A DNA stretch of 64,000 bases from Clitoria ternatea (Eukaryota; Streptophyta; Magnoliopsida; Fabales; Fabaceae). The DNA is taken from contig CM075676.1 of NCBI GenBank assembly GCA_037962975.1, positions 94,682,001 to 94,746,000 on the forward strand, given 5' to 3'. Below are positions 12,801 through 23,800 of the stretch, one piece after another (the stretch's first letter is position 1; each line of letters opens with the position of its first letter). Below the pieces are notes generated by a model. The model saw only the letters and a program-made list of their open reading frames with translations. It had not been told where the DNA came from and made no database searches. Position numbers and translations under genes: made by a program.

Positions 12801-12994
12801 AAGTAAATGAATTATAAATTAGAAAATAAGGCAAATTGAACGACACTGTTCTGTGCAGAAACTAGTGGTGCAGTCCATTGCATTGAACATAGAGAAGTTA
12901 AAAGGTTAAATGGAGAACCAAAGCGGGTGTAAATGAGGTTGATTGAATGATATACATAGAAGATGATTAAGAGGTAGAATGTACTCACAGCCAT
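3826..12994 (-). CDS. SmF: Small nuclear ribonucleoprotein F (SmF), left-arm copy, five exons
   Basis: Sm proteins form the heptameric ring on U1, U2, U4 and U5 snRNAs in the spliceosome; SmF is one of the seven. Exons on the minus strand are 12994-12989, 12791-12704, 12597-12560, 12435-12371 and 3895-3826. Together they give an 88-residue protein, the size expected for plant SmF, without stops. All introns are GT-AG. The Sm1 part includes KLKWGMEYKGYL and SVDSYMNLQ; the Sm2 part includes IRCNNVLYLRG; the tail is acidic. The start is the ATG at 12994, followed after two codons by an intron. The last intron is 8.5 kb because a copia element (4365-12068) sits in it in antisense orientation. The predicted protein is the same as that of the right-arm copy. 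Whether both copies are transcribed cannot be seen. Confidence 0.93.
4365..4630 (+). repeat. Copia 5' LTR, left copy
   Basis: 266 bp, TGTTGG...CAACA. It contains CTATAAAGCC near 4553, a likely TATA region, and an AATAAAG motif near 4580. It is nearly identical to the 3' LTR at 11802-12068. Confidence 0.95.
4633..4644 (+). promoter_or_regulatory. Copia primer-binding site
   Basis: TGGTATCGGAGC lies two bases after the 5' LTR and differs at one base from the common plant initiator-methionine tRNA complement. Confidence 0.8.
8610..11652 (+). mobile_element. PIF/Harbinger-like non-autonomous element with captured gene piece, left copy
   Basis: This 3043-bp insertion splits the copia RNase H end. 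Its ends are GGGTGCGTTTAGTT and, inverted, GGCTGCGTTTAGTT, with a 3-bp target duplication TAA (8607-8609, 11653-11655). A TAA/TTA duplication with GG/CC-starting termini is the usual PIF/Harbinger signature. Joining the flanks restores the copia reading frame, which proves the borders. No transposase or Myb-like gene was recognised, so it is non-autonomous. The ends are rich in AAAATTTTC-type subterminal repeats. It carries a HIPP gene 3' end. Confidence 0.88.
9760..10097 (+). pseudogene. Captured 3' end of a heavy-metal-associated isoprenylated plant protein (HIPP) gene, left copy
   Basis: The last exon starts after an acceptor (TATAG at 9755-9759) with GVESVETDLANDQV, the second half of an HMA domain. 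It continues through AKLVHHVYKRTKKQASIV, a long Lys/Glu tract, and ends in CSIM, a CaaX isoprenylation box. HIPPs bind metals through HMA domains and attach to membranes through the lipid tail. The metal-binding CxxC half of the domain should lie in an upstream exon that was not found inside the element. The exon is open, with an intron-like stretch before it, so the capture was by DNA and not through mRNA. It lies inside the PIF/Harbinger element. Confidence 0.85.
11653..11771 (+). pseudogene. Copia pol tail after the nested insertion
   Basis: Continues the copia frame (KLSYCSSQTQVADIMTKPL and on) to TAA at 11769-11771. It shows that the PIF/Harbinger element landed inside the coding part. 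Confidence 0.9.
11802..12068 (+). repeat. Copia 3' LTR, left copy
   Basis: 267 bp, matching the 5' LTR except for a C/T change in the GATGACYTATT part, a C/T change close to the end and one extra T. The purine tract at 11790-11801 lies directly upstream. Confidence 0.95.
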
Positions 12995-13140
12995 TGTAGA
13001 ATGCTAAGAGATCGAAAGCCCTGAAACCTGAAATTGTGGAAGCTGCGAGAGCTAGGGCAAAAGGAGTCTGGTATCGGATTTGGGCTTTTCTTCTGAAACA
13101 TCTGGGCCTTTTGCCCATTTATCCATTACGTTAGTTTGTA
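12995..13140 (-). promoter_or_regulatory. SmF promoter/5' leader, left arm
   Basis: Upstream of the left SmF ATG the minus strand holds TGGGCAAAAGGCCCAG and AAGCCCAAAT, close to site II elements (TGGGCY) that are common in promoters of plant housekeeping and ribosome-related genes. No clear TATA box was seen. The transcription start is unknown. Confidence 0.5.
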
Positions 13141-14165
13141 CAAGAACCTTTTACATAACTTTGATGAATTTATTTTGGGAATAGTGAATCTTATCAATGG
13201 AACATTATAATGATTCTTCCTAGACTTATTTTTCCATGGAAGTGGCGCCATTATCATTCCTTTCCTCATCCATTTTCTTCTTTTAATTCTCTAAATTTTG
13301 GATACAATCAATATCATCACAATAATATTACTACAGTTGATATTGGCTTAAGACCTCATACATAGTCAATATATTTGTTCACATATGTCTCTCATGACGA
13401 AACGTTATTGGTTTGGTTTATTTCAACTGAGTACCTTCTTGTCATACTTCTCTATCAAAATAAAATAGTTCGTCCAATTATTTTGGATCAGCTAAACTGC
13501 TGTTGAATTAATTGTTCCATCTAATTTAATCTATTAATTTTTAATTTTTAAAAGTACTCCCCAAGTTTCTTTTTTATAAGATTCTGTTTGAGTTTTTTTG
13601 GTTTTTTATAAGATATTTTTCAATTTACAATGTGTATTTAGTATTTTTTTTTCCCAACACATTCTTAATAATTACATCTTTTATTTTAATGTCAATAGAA
13701 TTTGAAAAACTTATTTCTCTTTCTTAATTAATATAAATGGTACACTTAGAAGTTTAAAAGTTGATAAATTTAATGATTTTATCTGGACTAACTAGATTTT
13801 TTAATATGTGTAAAATGATGTAATATAGTCACTAATTAAATTTCTATTATCCAAAATAATTAGTCTCAAAAGTCAAAACTAAATTAATGTGTAGGTTAAG
13901 AAGGAAAGAAGAGGCAGTATATGGGATCAAACAAACGCAAGAGAAAGGATGAGAAACTAACTAGCATTCCCTTGTTCGTGTGGTGATTGTTTCCAAAACT
14001 AACTCACATTTTAACACGTTTGAATGCTAGTAATGAAGGTTTTCTGACACGCAAACCACTTCCTAAAGTGCAAAACTACTGTAGGATAAATTGTAATGGA
14101 GTAAAACCCAAATATGCACATTGAACACTTTAAAATCAATTACCTTATTCTTTACCAAAAAAAAA
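13141..14165. other. No gene seen; AT-rich DNA upstream of left SmF
   Basis: Low-complexity, AT-rich DNA between the SmF promoter and the LINE tails. Mirror copy at about 16691-17716. Confidence 0.6.
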
Positions 14166-14517
14166 GGCACAGAGAGTCGAGGAGCGGAGCTGGTGCGGAG
14201 ACGGATGAGCAAATTAAGCCACAAAAGATCACCTATGCAATTAGCAATATTCATTAAGGCGGACTAACAACCTCTCTGACGAGGCGGAATGCCCCTCTTA
14301 TCCTTGACCAGGATCCTTCAAAGGCTGATAGGAGGGGATAGCCACCAGTTCCTACCCAGAGAATTCGAAGAGGCAAGCTGAGCAACCTCGTGAGAAGCAT
14401 GGTTCGCTGATCGTTGAGTCCATAAGAAGCCACAGGATACAAAGGAGCCACGAAGGGAGGTAACATCTCTGTTGATCGTATCAATTTCTTTATTAGATGA
14501 TTCCCCTCTACAAGCTT
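14166..14517 (-). pseudogene. LINE RNase H tail fragment 2, left arm
   Basis: The minus strand encodes GSFVSCGFLWTQRSANHASH and HEVAQLASSNSLGRNWWLSP, a decayed C-terminal RNase H of a plant L1-type LINE, related to the better copy at 31447-32144. A frame change follows. Mirror of 16340-16690. Confidence 0.7.
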
Positions 14518-14563
14518 TTATTAGCTCTAAATGGTTCTATCGGTCTCTATAAAATGGTTCCAT

Positions 14564-14907
14564 TTTTTTTTTGGATAACAAATTGCATTCAACAAAGATA
14601 GAGGATTGGGCCTTAAGGCCCAAACATGACAATTCACTAGGCTGAAGTGATGAAAGCTACATTGGACAAGCCTGCTTGTACACGAGAGCCACCCTGCCAA
14701 ACGATCCCAACTAGCCTAGGACAACCTCCATACGTGGGAAGGGAACCCTAAACTAGGAGCGACCAAGGCGAACAAAACGGGACATCGACTGATCCATCAA
14801 GTCTTGAATTAAGGCTTTCCTCAATGCTGGAGGGGGAGAGAGCCACCAGCGTTTGCAAAGCCCATTCGAGGAGGCCAGTTGCGCCACAGTATGAGCTGCG
14901 TAGTTAC
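14564..14907 (-). pseudogene. LINE RNase H tail fragment 1 with poly-A, left arm
   Basis: The minus strand encodes AHTVAQLASSNGLCKRWWLS and then an untranslated end with GGGCCTTAAGGCCC and a terminal A-run. This is a second, differently truncated L1-type 3' end. Mirror of 15950-16293. Confidence 0.75.
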
Positions 14908-15234
14908 ATTAAAATAAGAATTCTAACATGGATAGGGATGTCAACGGGGTGGGGCGGGCACGGGTACCTCTTTCCCGCTACCCGTGCCCGCGGATAAATA
15001 TAAAATCCGTGCCCGCCCCATACCCGCACGGGTACCCGTTTTACGGGTTTTTTTTTTCAGATAGTTACTACCCGCGGGTATCCACGGATATCCATGGGTA
15101 CCTAATTGAAACAAAAAATTGGAAATAAAAATATAAAAACATTAAACTGAATTACAAATTAAATATCTATCATCACAAATTACAAAACAAAATAAAATGA
15201 ATTCAATTATGTGACGGCTTATTTTATTTTATAG

Positions 15235-15291
15235 GAATCATCTGAACAAGTTGATGTTATTGAGGAGCTTGAAGATGAAGTGGATTGTTAG
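15235..15291 (+). pseudogene. Last exon of hAT transposase, left half of hAT-C
   Basis: After TTATAG the frame reads ESSEQVDVIEELEDEVDC then TAG. This is the acidic C-terminal exon of this hAT family, the same as at 53463-53519. The rest of the gene is missing. Its inverted copy is 15566-15622. Confidence 0.8.
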
Positions 15292-15392
15292 AGTCTTCCA
15301 TTGATGAATTAGTTGATCAAATGCTCTTGATTTTTTTTTATTTTATAATGTTTTTAGGACTATGTTAATGAAATACTTGTTATGTTTGTTGA

Positions 15393-15464
15393 TGAAATAT
15401 TTATAATGTTGAATTACAAATTAAATATCTATCATCATAAATTACAAAACAAAATAAAATGAAT
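15393..15464. other. Palindrome spacer (72 bp)
   Basis: The arms stop pairing after GTTATGTTTGTTGA (left) and start again at TCAACAAACATAAC (right). From 15411 into the right arm at 15468 the sequence repeats 15149-15206 in direct orientation with about one mismatch, so most of the loop is a copy of DNA 262 bp upstream. Confidence 0.9.
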
Positions 15465-15565
15465 TCAACAAACATAACAAGTATTTCATTAACATAGTCC
15501 TAAAAACATTATAAAATAAAAAAAAATCAAGAGCATTTGATCAACTAATTCATCAATGGAAGACT

Positions 15566-15622
15566 CTAACAATCCACTTCATCTTCAAGCTCCTCAATAA
15601 CATCAACTTGTTCAGATGATTC
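15566..15622 (-). pseudogene. Last exon of hAT transposase, right half of hAT-C
   Basis: Inverted copy of 15235-15291 with the same predicted acidic C-terminus and stop. Confidence 0.8.
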
Positions 15623-15949
15623 CTATAAAATAAAATAAGCCGTCACATAATTGAATTCATTTTATTTTGTTTTGTAATTTGTGATGATAGATATTTAATT
15701 TGTAATTCAGTTTAATGTTTTTATATTTTTATTTCCAATTTTTTGTTTCAATTAGGTACCCATGGATATCCGTGGATACCCGCGGGTAGTAGCTATCCGA
15801 AAAAAAACCCGTAAAACGGGTACCCGTGCGGGTATGGGGCGGGCACGGATTTTATATTTATCCGCGGGCACGGGTAGCGGGAAAGAGGTACCCGTGCCCG
15901 CCCCGCCCCGTTGACATCCCTATCCATGTTAGAATTCTTATTTTAATGT

Positions 15950-16293
15950 AACTACGCAGCTCATACTGTGGCGCAATTGGCCTCCTCGAATGGGCTTTGC
16001 AAACGCTGGTGGCTCTCTCCCCCTCCAGCATTGAGGAAAGCCTTAATTCAAGACTTGATGGATCAGTCGATGTCCCGTTTTGTTCGCCTTGGTCGCTCCT
16101 AGTTTAGGGTTCCCTTCCCACGTATTGAGGTTGTCCTAGGCTAGTTGGGATCGTTTGGCAGGGTGGCTCTCGTGTACAAGCAGGCTTGTCCAATGTAGCT
16201 TTCATCACTTCAGCCTAGTGAATTGTCATGTTTGGGCCTTAAGGCCCAATCCTCTATCTTTGTTGAATGCAATTTGTTATCCAAAAAAAAAAA
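15950..16293 (+). pseudogene. LINE RNase H tail fragment 1 with poly-A, right arm
   Basis: Encodes AHTVAQLASSNGLCKRWWLS and a Leu/Arg-rich tail, ends at a TAG near 16112, then has about 170 bases of untranslated DNA and an A-run at 16282-16293. This is typical of an L1-type LINE 3' end. The 5' side is lost next to hAT-C. Confidence 0.75.
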
Positions 16294-16339
16294 TGGAACC
16301 ATTTTATAGAGACCGATAGAACCATTTAGAGCTAATAAA

Positions 16340-16690
16340 AGCTTGTAGAGGGGAATCATCTAATAAAGAAATTGATACGATCAACAGAGATGTTACCTCC
16401 CTTCGTGGCTCCTTTGTATCCTGTGGCTTCTTATGGACTCAACGATCAGCGAACCATGCTTCTCACGAGGTTGCTCAGCTTGCCTCTTCGAATTCTCTGG
16501 GTAGGAACTGGTGGCTATCCCCTCCTATCAGCCTTTGAAGGATCCTGGTCAAGGATAAGAGGGGCATTCCGCCTCGTCAGAGAGGTTGTTAGTCCGCCTT
16601 AATGAATATTGCTAATTGCATAGGTGATCTTTTGTGGCTTAATTTGCTCATCCGTCTCCGCACCAGCTCCGCTCCTCGACTCTCTGTGCC
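16340..16690 (+). pseudogene. LINE RNase H tail fragment 2, right arm
   Basis: Encodes ACRGESSNKEIDTINRDV then GSFVSCGFLWTQRSANHASH and on, aligning with AFRGETQIQEIDPLVKDI of the LINE at 31447. It is an older RNase H end of the same LINE class, shifted out of frame after SLGRNWWLSP. Confidence 0.7.
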
Positions 16691-17716
16691 TTTTTTTTTT
16701 GGTAAAGAATAAGGTAATTGATTTTAAAGTGTTCAATGTGCATATTTGGGTTTTACTCCATTACAATTTATCCTACAGTAGTTTTGCACTTTAGGAAGTG
16801 GTTTGCGTGTCAGAAAACCTTCATTACTAGCATTCAAACGTGTTAAAATGTGAGTTAGTTTTGGAAACAATCACCACACGAACAAGGGAATGCTAGTTAG
16901 TTTCTCATCCTTTCTCTTGCGTTTGTTTGATCCCATATACTGCCTCTTCTTTCCTTCTTAACCTACACATTAATTTAGTTTTGACTTTTGAGACTAATTA
17001 TTTTGGATAATAGAAATTTAATTAGTGACTATATTACATCATTTTACACATATTAAAAAATCTAGTTAGTCCAGATAAAATCATTAAATTTATCAACTTT
17101 TAAACTTCTAAGTGTACCATTTATATTAATTAAGAAAGAGAAATAAGTTTTTCAAATTCTATTGACATTAAAATAAAAGATGTAATTATTAAGAATGTGT
17201 TGGGAAAAAAAAATACTAAATACACATTGTAAATTGAAAAATATCTTATAAAAAACCAAAAAAACTCAAACAGAATCTTATAAAAAAGAAACTTGGGGAG
17301 TACTTTTAAAAATTAAAAATTAATAGATTAAATTAGATGGAACAATTAATTCAACAGCAGTTTAGCTGATCCAAAATAATTGGACGAACTATTTTATTTT
17401 GATAGAGAAGTATGACAAGAAGGTACTCAGTTGAAATAAACCAAACCAATAACGTTTCGTCATGAGAGACATATGTGAACAAATATATTGACTATGTATG
17501 AGGTCTTAAGCCAATATCAACTGTAGTAATATTATTGTGATGATATTGATTGTATCCAAAATTTAGAGAATTAAAAGAAGAAAATGGATGAGGAAAGGAA
17601 TGATAATGGCGCCACTTCCATGGAAAAATAAGTCTAGGAAGAATCATTATAATGTTCCATTGATAAGATTCACTATTCCCAAAATAAATTCATCAAAGTT
17701 ATGTAAAAGGTTCTTG
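16691..17716. other. No gene seen; AT-rich DNA upstream of right SmF
   Basis: Mirror of 13141-14165. No coding or RNA gene signal. Confidence 0.6.
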
Positions 17717-17862
17717 TACAAACTAACGTAATGGATAAATGGGCAAAAGGCCCAGATGTTTCAGAAGAAAAGCCCAAATCCGATACCAGACTCCTTTTGC
17801 CCTAGCTCTCGCAGCTTCCACAATTTCAGGTTTCAGGGCTTTCGATCTCTTAGCATTCTACA
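17717..17862 (+). promoter_or_regulatory. SmF promoter/5' leader, right arm
   Basis: Contains TGGGCAAAAGGCCCAG (about 17740-17755) and AAGCCCAAAT (about 17770-17779), site II-like elements, then a pyrimidine-rich leader before ATG at 17863. No clear TATA box. Confidence 0.5.
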
Positions 17863-20800
17863 ATGGCTGTGAGTACATTCTACCTCTTAATCATCTTCTA
17901 TGTATATCATTCAATCAACCTCATTTACACCCGCTTTGGTTCTCCATTTAACCTTTTAACTTCTCTATGTTCAATGCAATGGACTGCACCACTAGTTTCT
18001 GCACAGAACAGTGTCGTTCAATTTGCCTTATTTTCTAATTTATAATTCATTTACTTATTTTGCAGACTATTCCAGTTAATCCCAAGCCATTCTTGAACAA
18101 TTTAACTGGGAAGCCTGTTATTGTGAAACTCAAGTGGGGAATGGAGTACAAGGGTATCTATTCTTTCCCAATTTTTCTACTGTTCTTTCAGTGTTATTTG
18201 TTTTTTTTTTTTAAAATCAATTGTTAATTGCGTGTTTTTCTTTTAATTTTATTTTTCAGGTTATCTTGTTTCAGTTGATTCCTATATGAACTTGCAGGTG
18301 CACTTTTAAAATTAAATCTGTTATGTTACAATAATTTTATTTTTTTTTGGGGTGGGGGGGGGGGGTGGGGCTCTTGGCGTAGTTGCTAACATTTTTTTAA
18401 TATCTCTTAATCTTTCTGTAGTTGGCCAACACTGAAGAGTATATTGAGGGACAGTTTACCGGAAACCTAGGAGAGATATTAATCAGGTAGCTTGTAATTG
18501 CATGTCAACTATTCTACTTTTTCTAGTGATTTTTTTTTCTATTGATTGATTTTTGTGTTTTGGCTAGCTCATACATGTAAATTCTCAATATGGCTTTACA
18601 GTATGCTTTGTAATTGATGTCAACTTGGAAACTAAAACTAGGCTCTGTTTCTCTATCTATTAAATCTTCTGTCCCTCTTTTCTTTTCCTTTTTTAATTCT
18701 GTTTTGTAACATAATCTGGGACCTACAAGATAACATGATGCATTGTGTTTGAATTTTGTTAGTAAAATTGAGAAATTGATCTCAGGTTTGTTAACACAAT
18801 AGTAAGGTTTTCTGTTTCTGTGAAAATTCTCCCTTTATTCCAATTGCAAACTTTAGGCTTTATAGCCATACAACCAAAGACAAAAAAAATAGAAAAACTG
18901 ACTCTGCACCCACTAACTCCACGTATGAATTCATGGGTGGTTTCCTAAATCCATGACACCATATCCCTGAATAATAAGTCATCAGTTGACCATATTAATC
19001 AAAACAGAAAAATACATTTAATAAAAAAACAGAAACTAATATCTAATTGCCAACATTCCCTCCCTTAAACTAGATGTAGTAGCATTTAGTTTATCTCTGA
19101 AGCTTCCATCATGCCTAACATCCTTCGCAGCTTTAGGAATTGCTCTAACTTGAGTGGCTTGGTCATTATATCGGCAACCTGAGTCTGTGAGCTACAGTAA
19201 CTTAGGCTGCGTTTAGTTCATGAGTTTTTTTGGAAAAATAGAAAATTATTCTTAGAAAAATTAGAAAACTAAAAAAGCTGTTTATTTATAAAATATTTTA
19301 AATTTTTTTAAGAAAAATAGAAAACCTGATTTTCTATTTTTTAAGAAAATTAAAAAACTATTTTAAATGGTTTTCTAAGAAAATTAAAAAATTGGAAAAG
19401 GTGGTATTCTAAATTGGAAAAGCTTTCGTTGACCGCTCGCGCCTTCTTCCTCCCTTCTTCATGTATCTTCTTCCTCTATTTAAGAGTCTCTCTTCCTCTG
19501 TTTATAGAGTCTATTTTCTTCATTCATTGAAAGCTCTAGTGCGTCGTTTCTTCATCTTCTTCCTCAAGCCTTCGTATTCATCGCGACGCTACTGGTGAAT
19601 TTCATACCCCAGCTTCTAATTTCAGAATTCTTGATTTAGCAAAGGTCAACTTTGAGGTATTTTCTGCTCTGGCCATGCACTATAATATGGAAACTAGAAC
19701 ATGGGTGCATTTCATCTACTTTTTTGTTATATTCTTTCTTATGATTGCTTCTCTTATAACTATGTTGTATTTCATCTTAAAACTAAATGGTGCTAAGTGA
19801 AGTTATCCAATAAATATTTGAACCATTCCCAAAATTGAGACACACAACTTCATGAATAAGAGATCAAAAATTTCTGTTACTTGTAACTGGTTGAAATATC
19901 TGTCACTCATTGTGTATACAAGACACAGAATATTTCTTTTGCCAAAATTGTTATAGTATGAAAGCTTATTCAGTCATAACAAATTGGGGTATGAGTTTAT
20001 GGGCCATAACAAGAAGGGAATGGTGCTGATTGCGAAATTGAGACTAAGCCAAGTCATACATTCTAAACCTTTCATATTCTGTCAATTTATATGTCCCAGT
20101 ACTGCATTTTGAACGCCTTATAATTGAAATGTCTGGTCAACATCTTACCCAAATCCACTTCTACCAACTTAGCACAAGTCAATACAGAAATTGTGGGCAA
20201 CAGATTCATCCATCACCCATGAGTTGCTCATCAGCCGCATTCTACTAATGAAAAAGCTATTCTGCTTGAAAAGAGATCTGAGATGATAATTTACTGAAGC
20301 CAATAGCCAATAAATTGAATACTAAAATTGATTTTAAGAATTGTGACTCAATTATAATAAGCACTGCCTTACTTTCTCAAGGCAGCCATGACTAATTCAA
20401 GAATTCTGAACAGTCTTAGAGAGAAACTATTACCTGCAACTTTTGATGCCAACATTAATAGGTAAATAAATAAGTTTTAGACCAAAATTCAGAGAAGAAT
20501 GTAAACACTTACACCAGCTGAAGTACCTTTTTTTTTATTTTATAACACCAGCTGAAGCACTTCTAGTCTTCTACTCACCCATTGGAAAGGAATATACTTG
20601 AAAGCTCATAAGCACAACAATGTAAGAGGGATGCCATGAAAAAGAATGAATATACCTTAACATACGCGCACCTCTACATATTCTTAGCGACAAGCTCTAA
20701 TAATAATATTGAAAGGAAAACTACTTTAATACAGAATTTGCAGCACACAAATTGTTGGTTTACATAATAGAGCAGGCATTTGGGTTCTCGTCACTGAACA

Positions 20801-23800
20801 TCTGAGGGGCATAGGCATAGTCGATGTAGTTTTTGGTTGGCCAGAATTCACTTCGCTTGATTTCAGTTTTGTTATCTTCTTCTCCCTTGTTTTCCTCAAC
20901 TTCCTTTTTCTCTTCTTCTTTCTCTTCCTTTTTGTCCTCTTCTTTCTTTCCTTCTTCCTCCTTCTTTTCTTCCTCTTTCACAATAGAGGCTTGTTTTTTG
21001 GTCCTCTTGTACACATGATGAACAAGCTTAGCAGGGTCGATTGCACCTTTTACTATGACTTGATCATTTGCCAAGTCTGTTTCAACTGATTCTACTCCTA
21101 TACATACAATTAATTGTCCGTACACATTCTAAGTATTCCACAAAATATGTACCAATTATTGATTTATGGAAGCATGACTCATATTGTTCATAAGACATTT
21201 TACTATAGTATTTTTTACAGCATGATGTCATCAAGCATTTCTAACATATTAAGTTCAGAAACTTTTCCATGAAGAAGTTATGTCATATTTCAAATTTGTA
21301 GCTGTTAAAATTTACAGGTACTCATTGCCGCAGATAATTATAACAGGTATATGTGAATGTCTATTTATATTTTAAAAATATAGTAATTAAAAGAATAACA
21401 CATAACGTATTGAATACCATAGTATTTTAATATGAAATAATATAAGGAACAGGAAGATTTCAGTATGTCCTTTCTAAAATCCCAGATCTGCATGATAGAA
21501 ATGAGTGATATCACATGATTTAGGAGTACATTAAGTCTTGGTCTCGTGCATGTTAATTGTAATGTTGGATTTCATTGGCTACAAAGTCCTGAGACTTTCA
21601 ATTAGGAGAACAAAGTTGTGAACTGTGTATAAAGATAAATCAATTAAATCTGTCATCCTAAGATTTCTCTGAACTTTGAAAAATTGTTAAAAATTCTGCA
21701 TAAACTTTGTTTGTAATTTGTGCTCAAGACTGAGTGAACAATTGTTGATAAACTTATGGACCAAATGGAAACTTAAATTTGCTGTATAATAATGCAATGA
21801 TTCAATTACGAGAATCAATTGTTAATAGCTTATGGAATAACTACAATGCGACTCGTCACCGAAGGCAAGAAATTTGAATCATTGTAACTATTTTACAATA
21901 TATTTAAAGACACGCTCAGTTGCTCATTTGCTCTCATTTTAATCTTATTTTAAATTTTTGTTACAGTTTTTATGTGATACATATACTATACAATACTATC
22001 ATAAATAATATATATATATAATACATATTTCAATTAATTTAAATTAAAAAATGCTTTAAAAAATTAGAAAATTGAGTGCAATTGAACAACTTTTCTAGTT
22101 TTCTGGTTTTCCAAATTAGAAAACTATCATATCATCTAAACATGTTTTCAAAATTTTTCTAGTTATTCCAGGAAATGAAAATTTTGGAAAACAAGCAGAA
22201 AACTTTTCCCAGAAAATTAGAATAATTTTTTGTAACTAAACGCACCCTTAACTTGACAGTTCCTTCTTTCACTAAGTCTTGTAAAAAATGAAATTTAATG
22301 TCTATATGTTTGCTCCTCCCATGTAACACTGGATTCTTTGATAGTTGTATAGTAGAACTGTTGTCGCATAGAATCAGTGTGCTCTTCTCTTCTTCAAGGC
22401 TTAGCTTCTCCAACACCCTTTGAATCCAAATACATTGACATGCACAAGAGGCAGCCGCTATATACTTAGCTTTTGTGGTGGATAATGTGACCACTGGTTG
22501 TTTCTTTGAGGACCATGAGACTGCTCCAAAGCCAAATAAAAATACAAATCCAGAAGTACTTCTTCTATCATCTATATCCCCAGCAAAATCACTGTCAGAA
22601 TATGCTACAATCTTTGCGTTTTCCCCTTTCTTGTAGTAGATCCCTAGTTCAGTTGTTCCTTTCAAGTATCTTAATATTCTTTTAGCTGCAAACCAGTGAG
22701 ATTCAGTGGGACGGGTCATAAACCTACTGATCAAGCTTACTCCATACATTAAATCTGGCCGGGTTGCAGTCAAATACATAAGACTGCCAACTACTTGTTT
22801 GAACAGAGTTGCATCCACCTTGGTTCTTGCATCATTTTTTGACAATCTTGTACCTGGAACAATTGGATTCTTGACTGCATTACAATTTTCCATGCTAAAC
22901 CGTGACAACACTTCTTGAGCATGTTTCCTCTGACATATAAATATTCCGCTTGAATTCTACATAACTTCAACACCAAGAAAATACCTCATTTTGCCCAGAT
23001 CTGACATATCAAATTCTGTCATCATGGATTTTCTAAACTCAACACACATACTTCCATCATTTCCAGTATATATTAAGTCATCTACATAGAGACTTACAAT
23101 TAAAATTTTACCTCCCTCCTTTGATTTTGTGAACAAGGTATGTTCACAAAGGCATCTATCAAATCCATTTCGAACAAAATAAGCCTCTATTTTGTTATAC
23201 CATGCTCTCGGTGCCTGTTTAAGACCATAAAGTGCCTTTTTTAATTTGTACACTTTCTCTTCTTCACCCCTTTTTACAAAGCCATTTGGTTGCTGCACAT
23301 AGATGTCCTCTTTAAGTTCTCCGTGAAGAAAGGTACTCTTCACATCCAGCTGAAATACATTCCAGTTATACTGTGCTGCTATAGCAAGTATTAAGCGAAT
23401 TGTGTCAAGCCTGGCCACCGGGGCAAATACTTCTGTATAATCCACTCCATATTGTTGCACGTATCCTTTAGCTACCAACCGGGCTTTGAACTTGTCTATT
23501 TCTCCAGTCTCTTTAAATTTGGTTTTGAAGATCCATTTGACTCCAATTGGCTTTACTCCTCTTGGCAAATCAGTCAGCTCTCAAGTCATGTTTTTCTCTA
23601 TTGATTCCATCTCTTTCATCATTGCATTTCTCCACTTCTCACTCTTAATAGCTTCCTCAAATGAGATTGGGTCATCCTCAGTAACCATCATTACATTTAA
23701 GCCATTATCATCTGATAGATTTTCTCCTCTTTCGTAATCTTTCATCCAAACTGGTTCTCTCCTATTCCTTCTAACCCTCCCTTCAACTGGAGTCTCATAA

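Larger units (their letters stand above)
1..15392 (+). repeat. Left arm of a giant palindrome
   Basis: Bases 1-15392 reappear as the reverse complement in 15465-30872. Paired positions sum to about 30857 near the axis, 30871 beyond a 14-bp indel, and 30873 at the outer edge, so the arms are collinear with very few gaps. Every element of this arm (LTR-like piece, SINE modules, SmF, copia, PIF/Harbinger, LINE tails, half hAT) has a mirror copy. The window opens inside the arm: its first bases pair with 30856-30872, so the true outer boundary is not seen. Differences visible by eye include 491 (T versus C), 5089 (T versus G), 6103 (C versus A), 7896 (C versus T) and a 14-bp deletion near 7356. 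Confidence 0.97.
14933..15922. mobile_element. hAT-C: internally deleted fold-back hAT at the palindrome axis
   Basis: The ends TAGGGATGTCAACGGGG and its inverted copy are typical hAT termini, followed by GC-rich CGGGTACCCG-type subterminal repeats. Each half runs terminus, deletion joint, the end of the last intron, the last transposase exon, then 3' untranslated DNA, and turns back at 15393-15464. No 8-bp direct target duplication can be read, because both flanks are inverted copies of each other (AACATGGA and TCCATGTT). The last-exon sequence matches that of hAT-B at 53463-53519, so it belongs to that family. Confidence 0.85.

Noticed and set aside
14928..15128. Arg/Pro-rich open frame
   Set aside because: It is the GC-rich hAT terminal repeat read as protein.
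17739..17951. Alternative protein start upstream of SmF ATG
   Set aside because: The 70-codon frame reads through the leader and into intron 1 in another frame; the spliced SmF start at 17863 explains the region.
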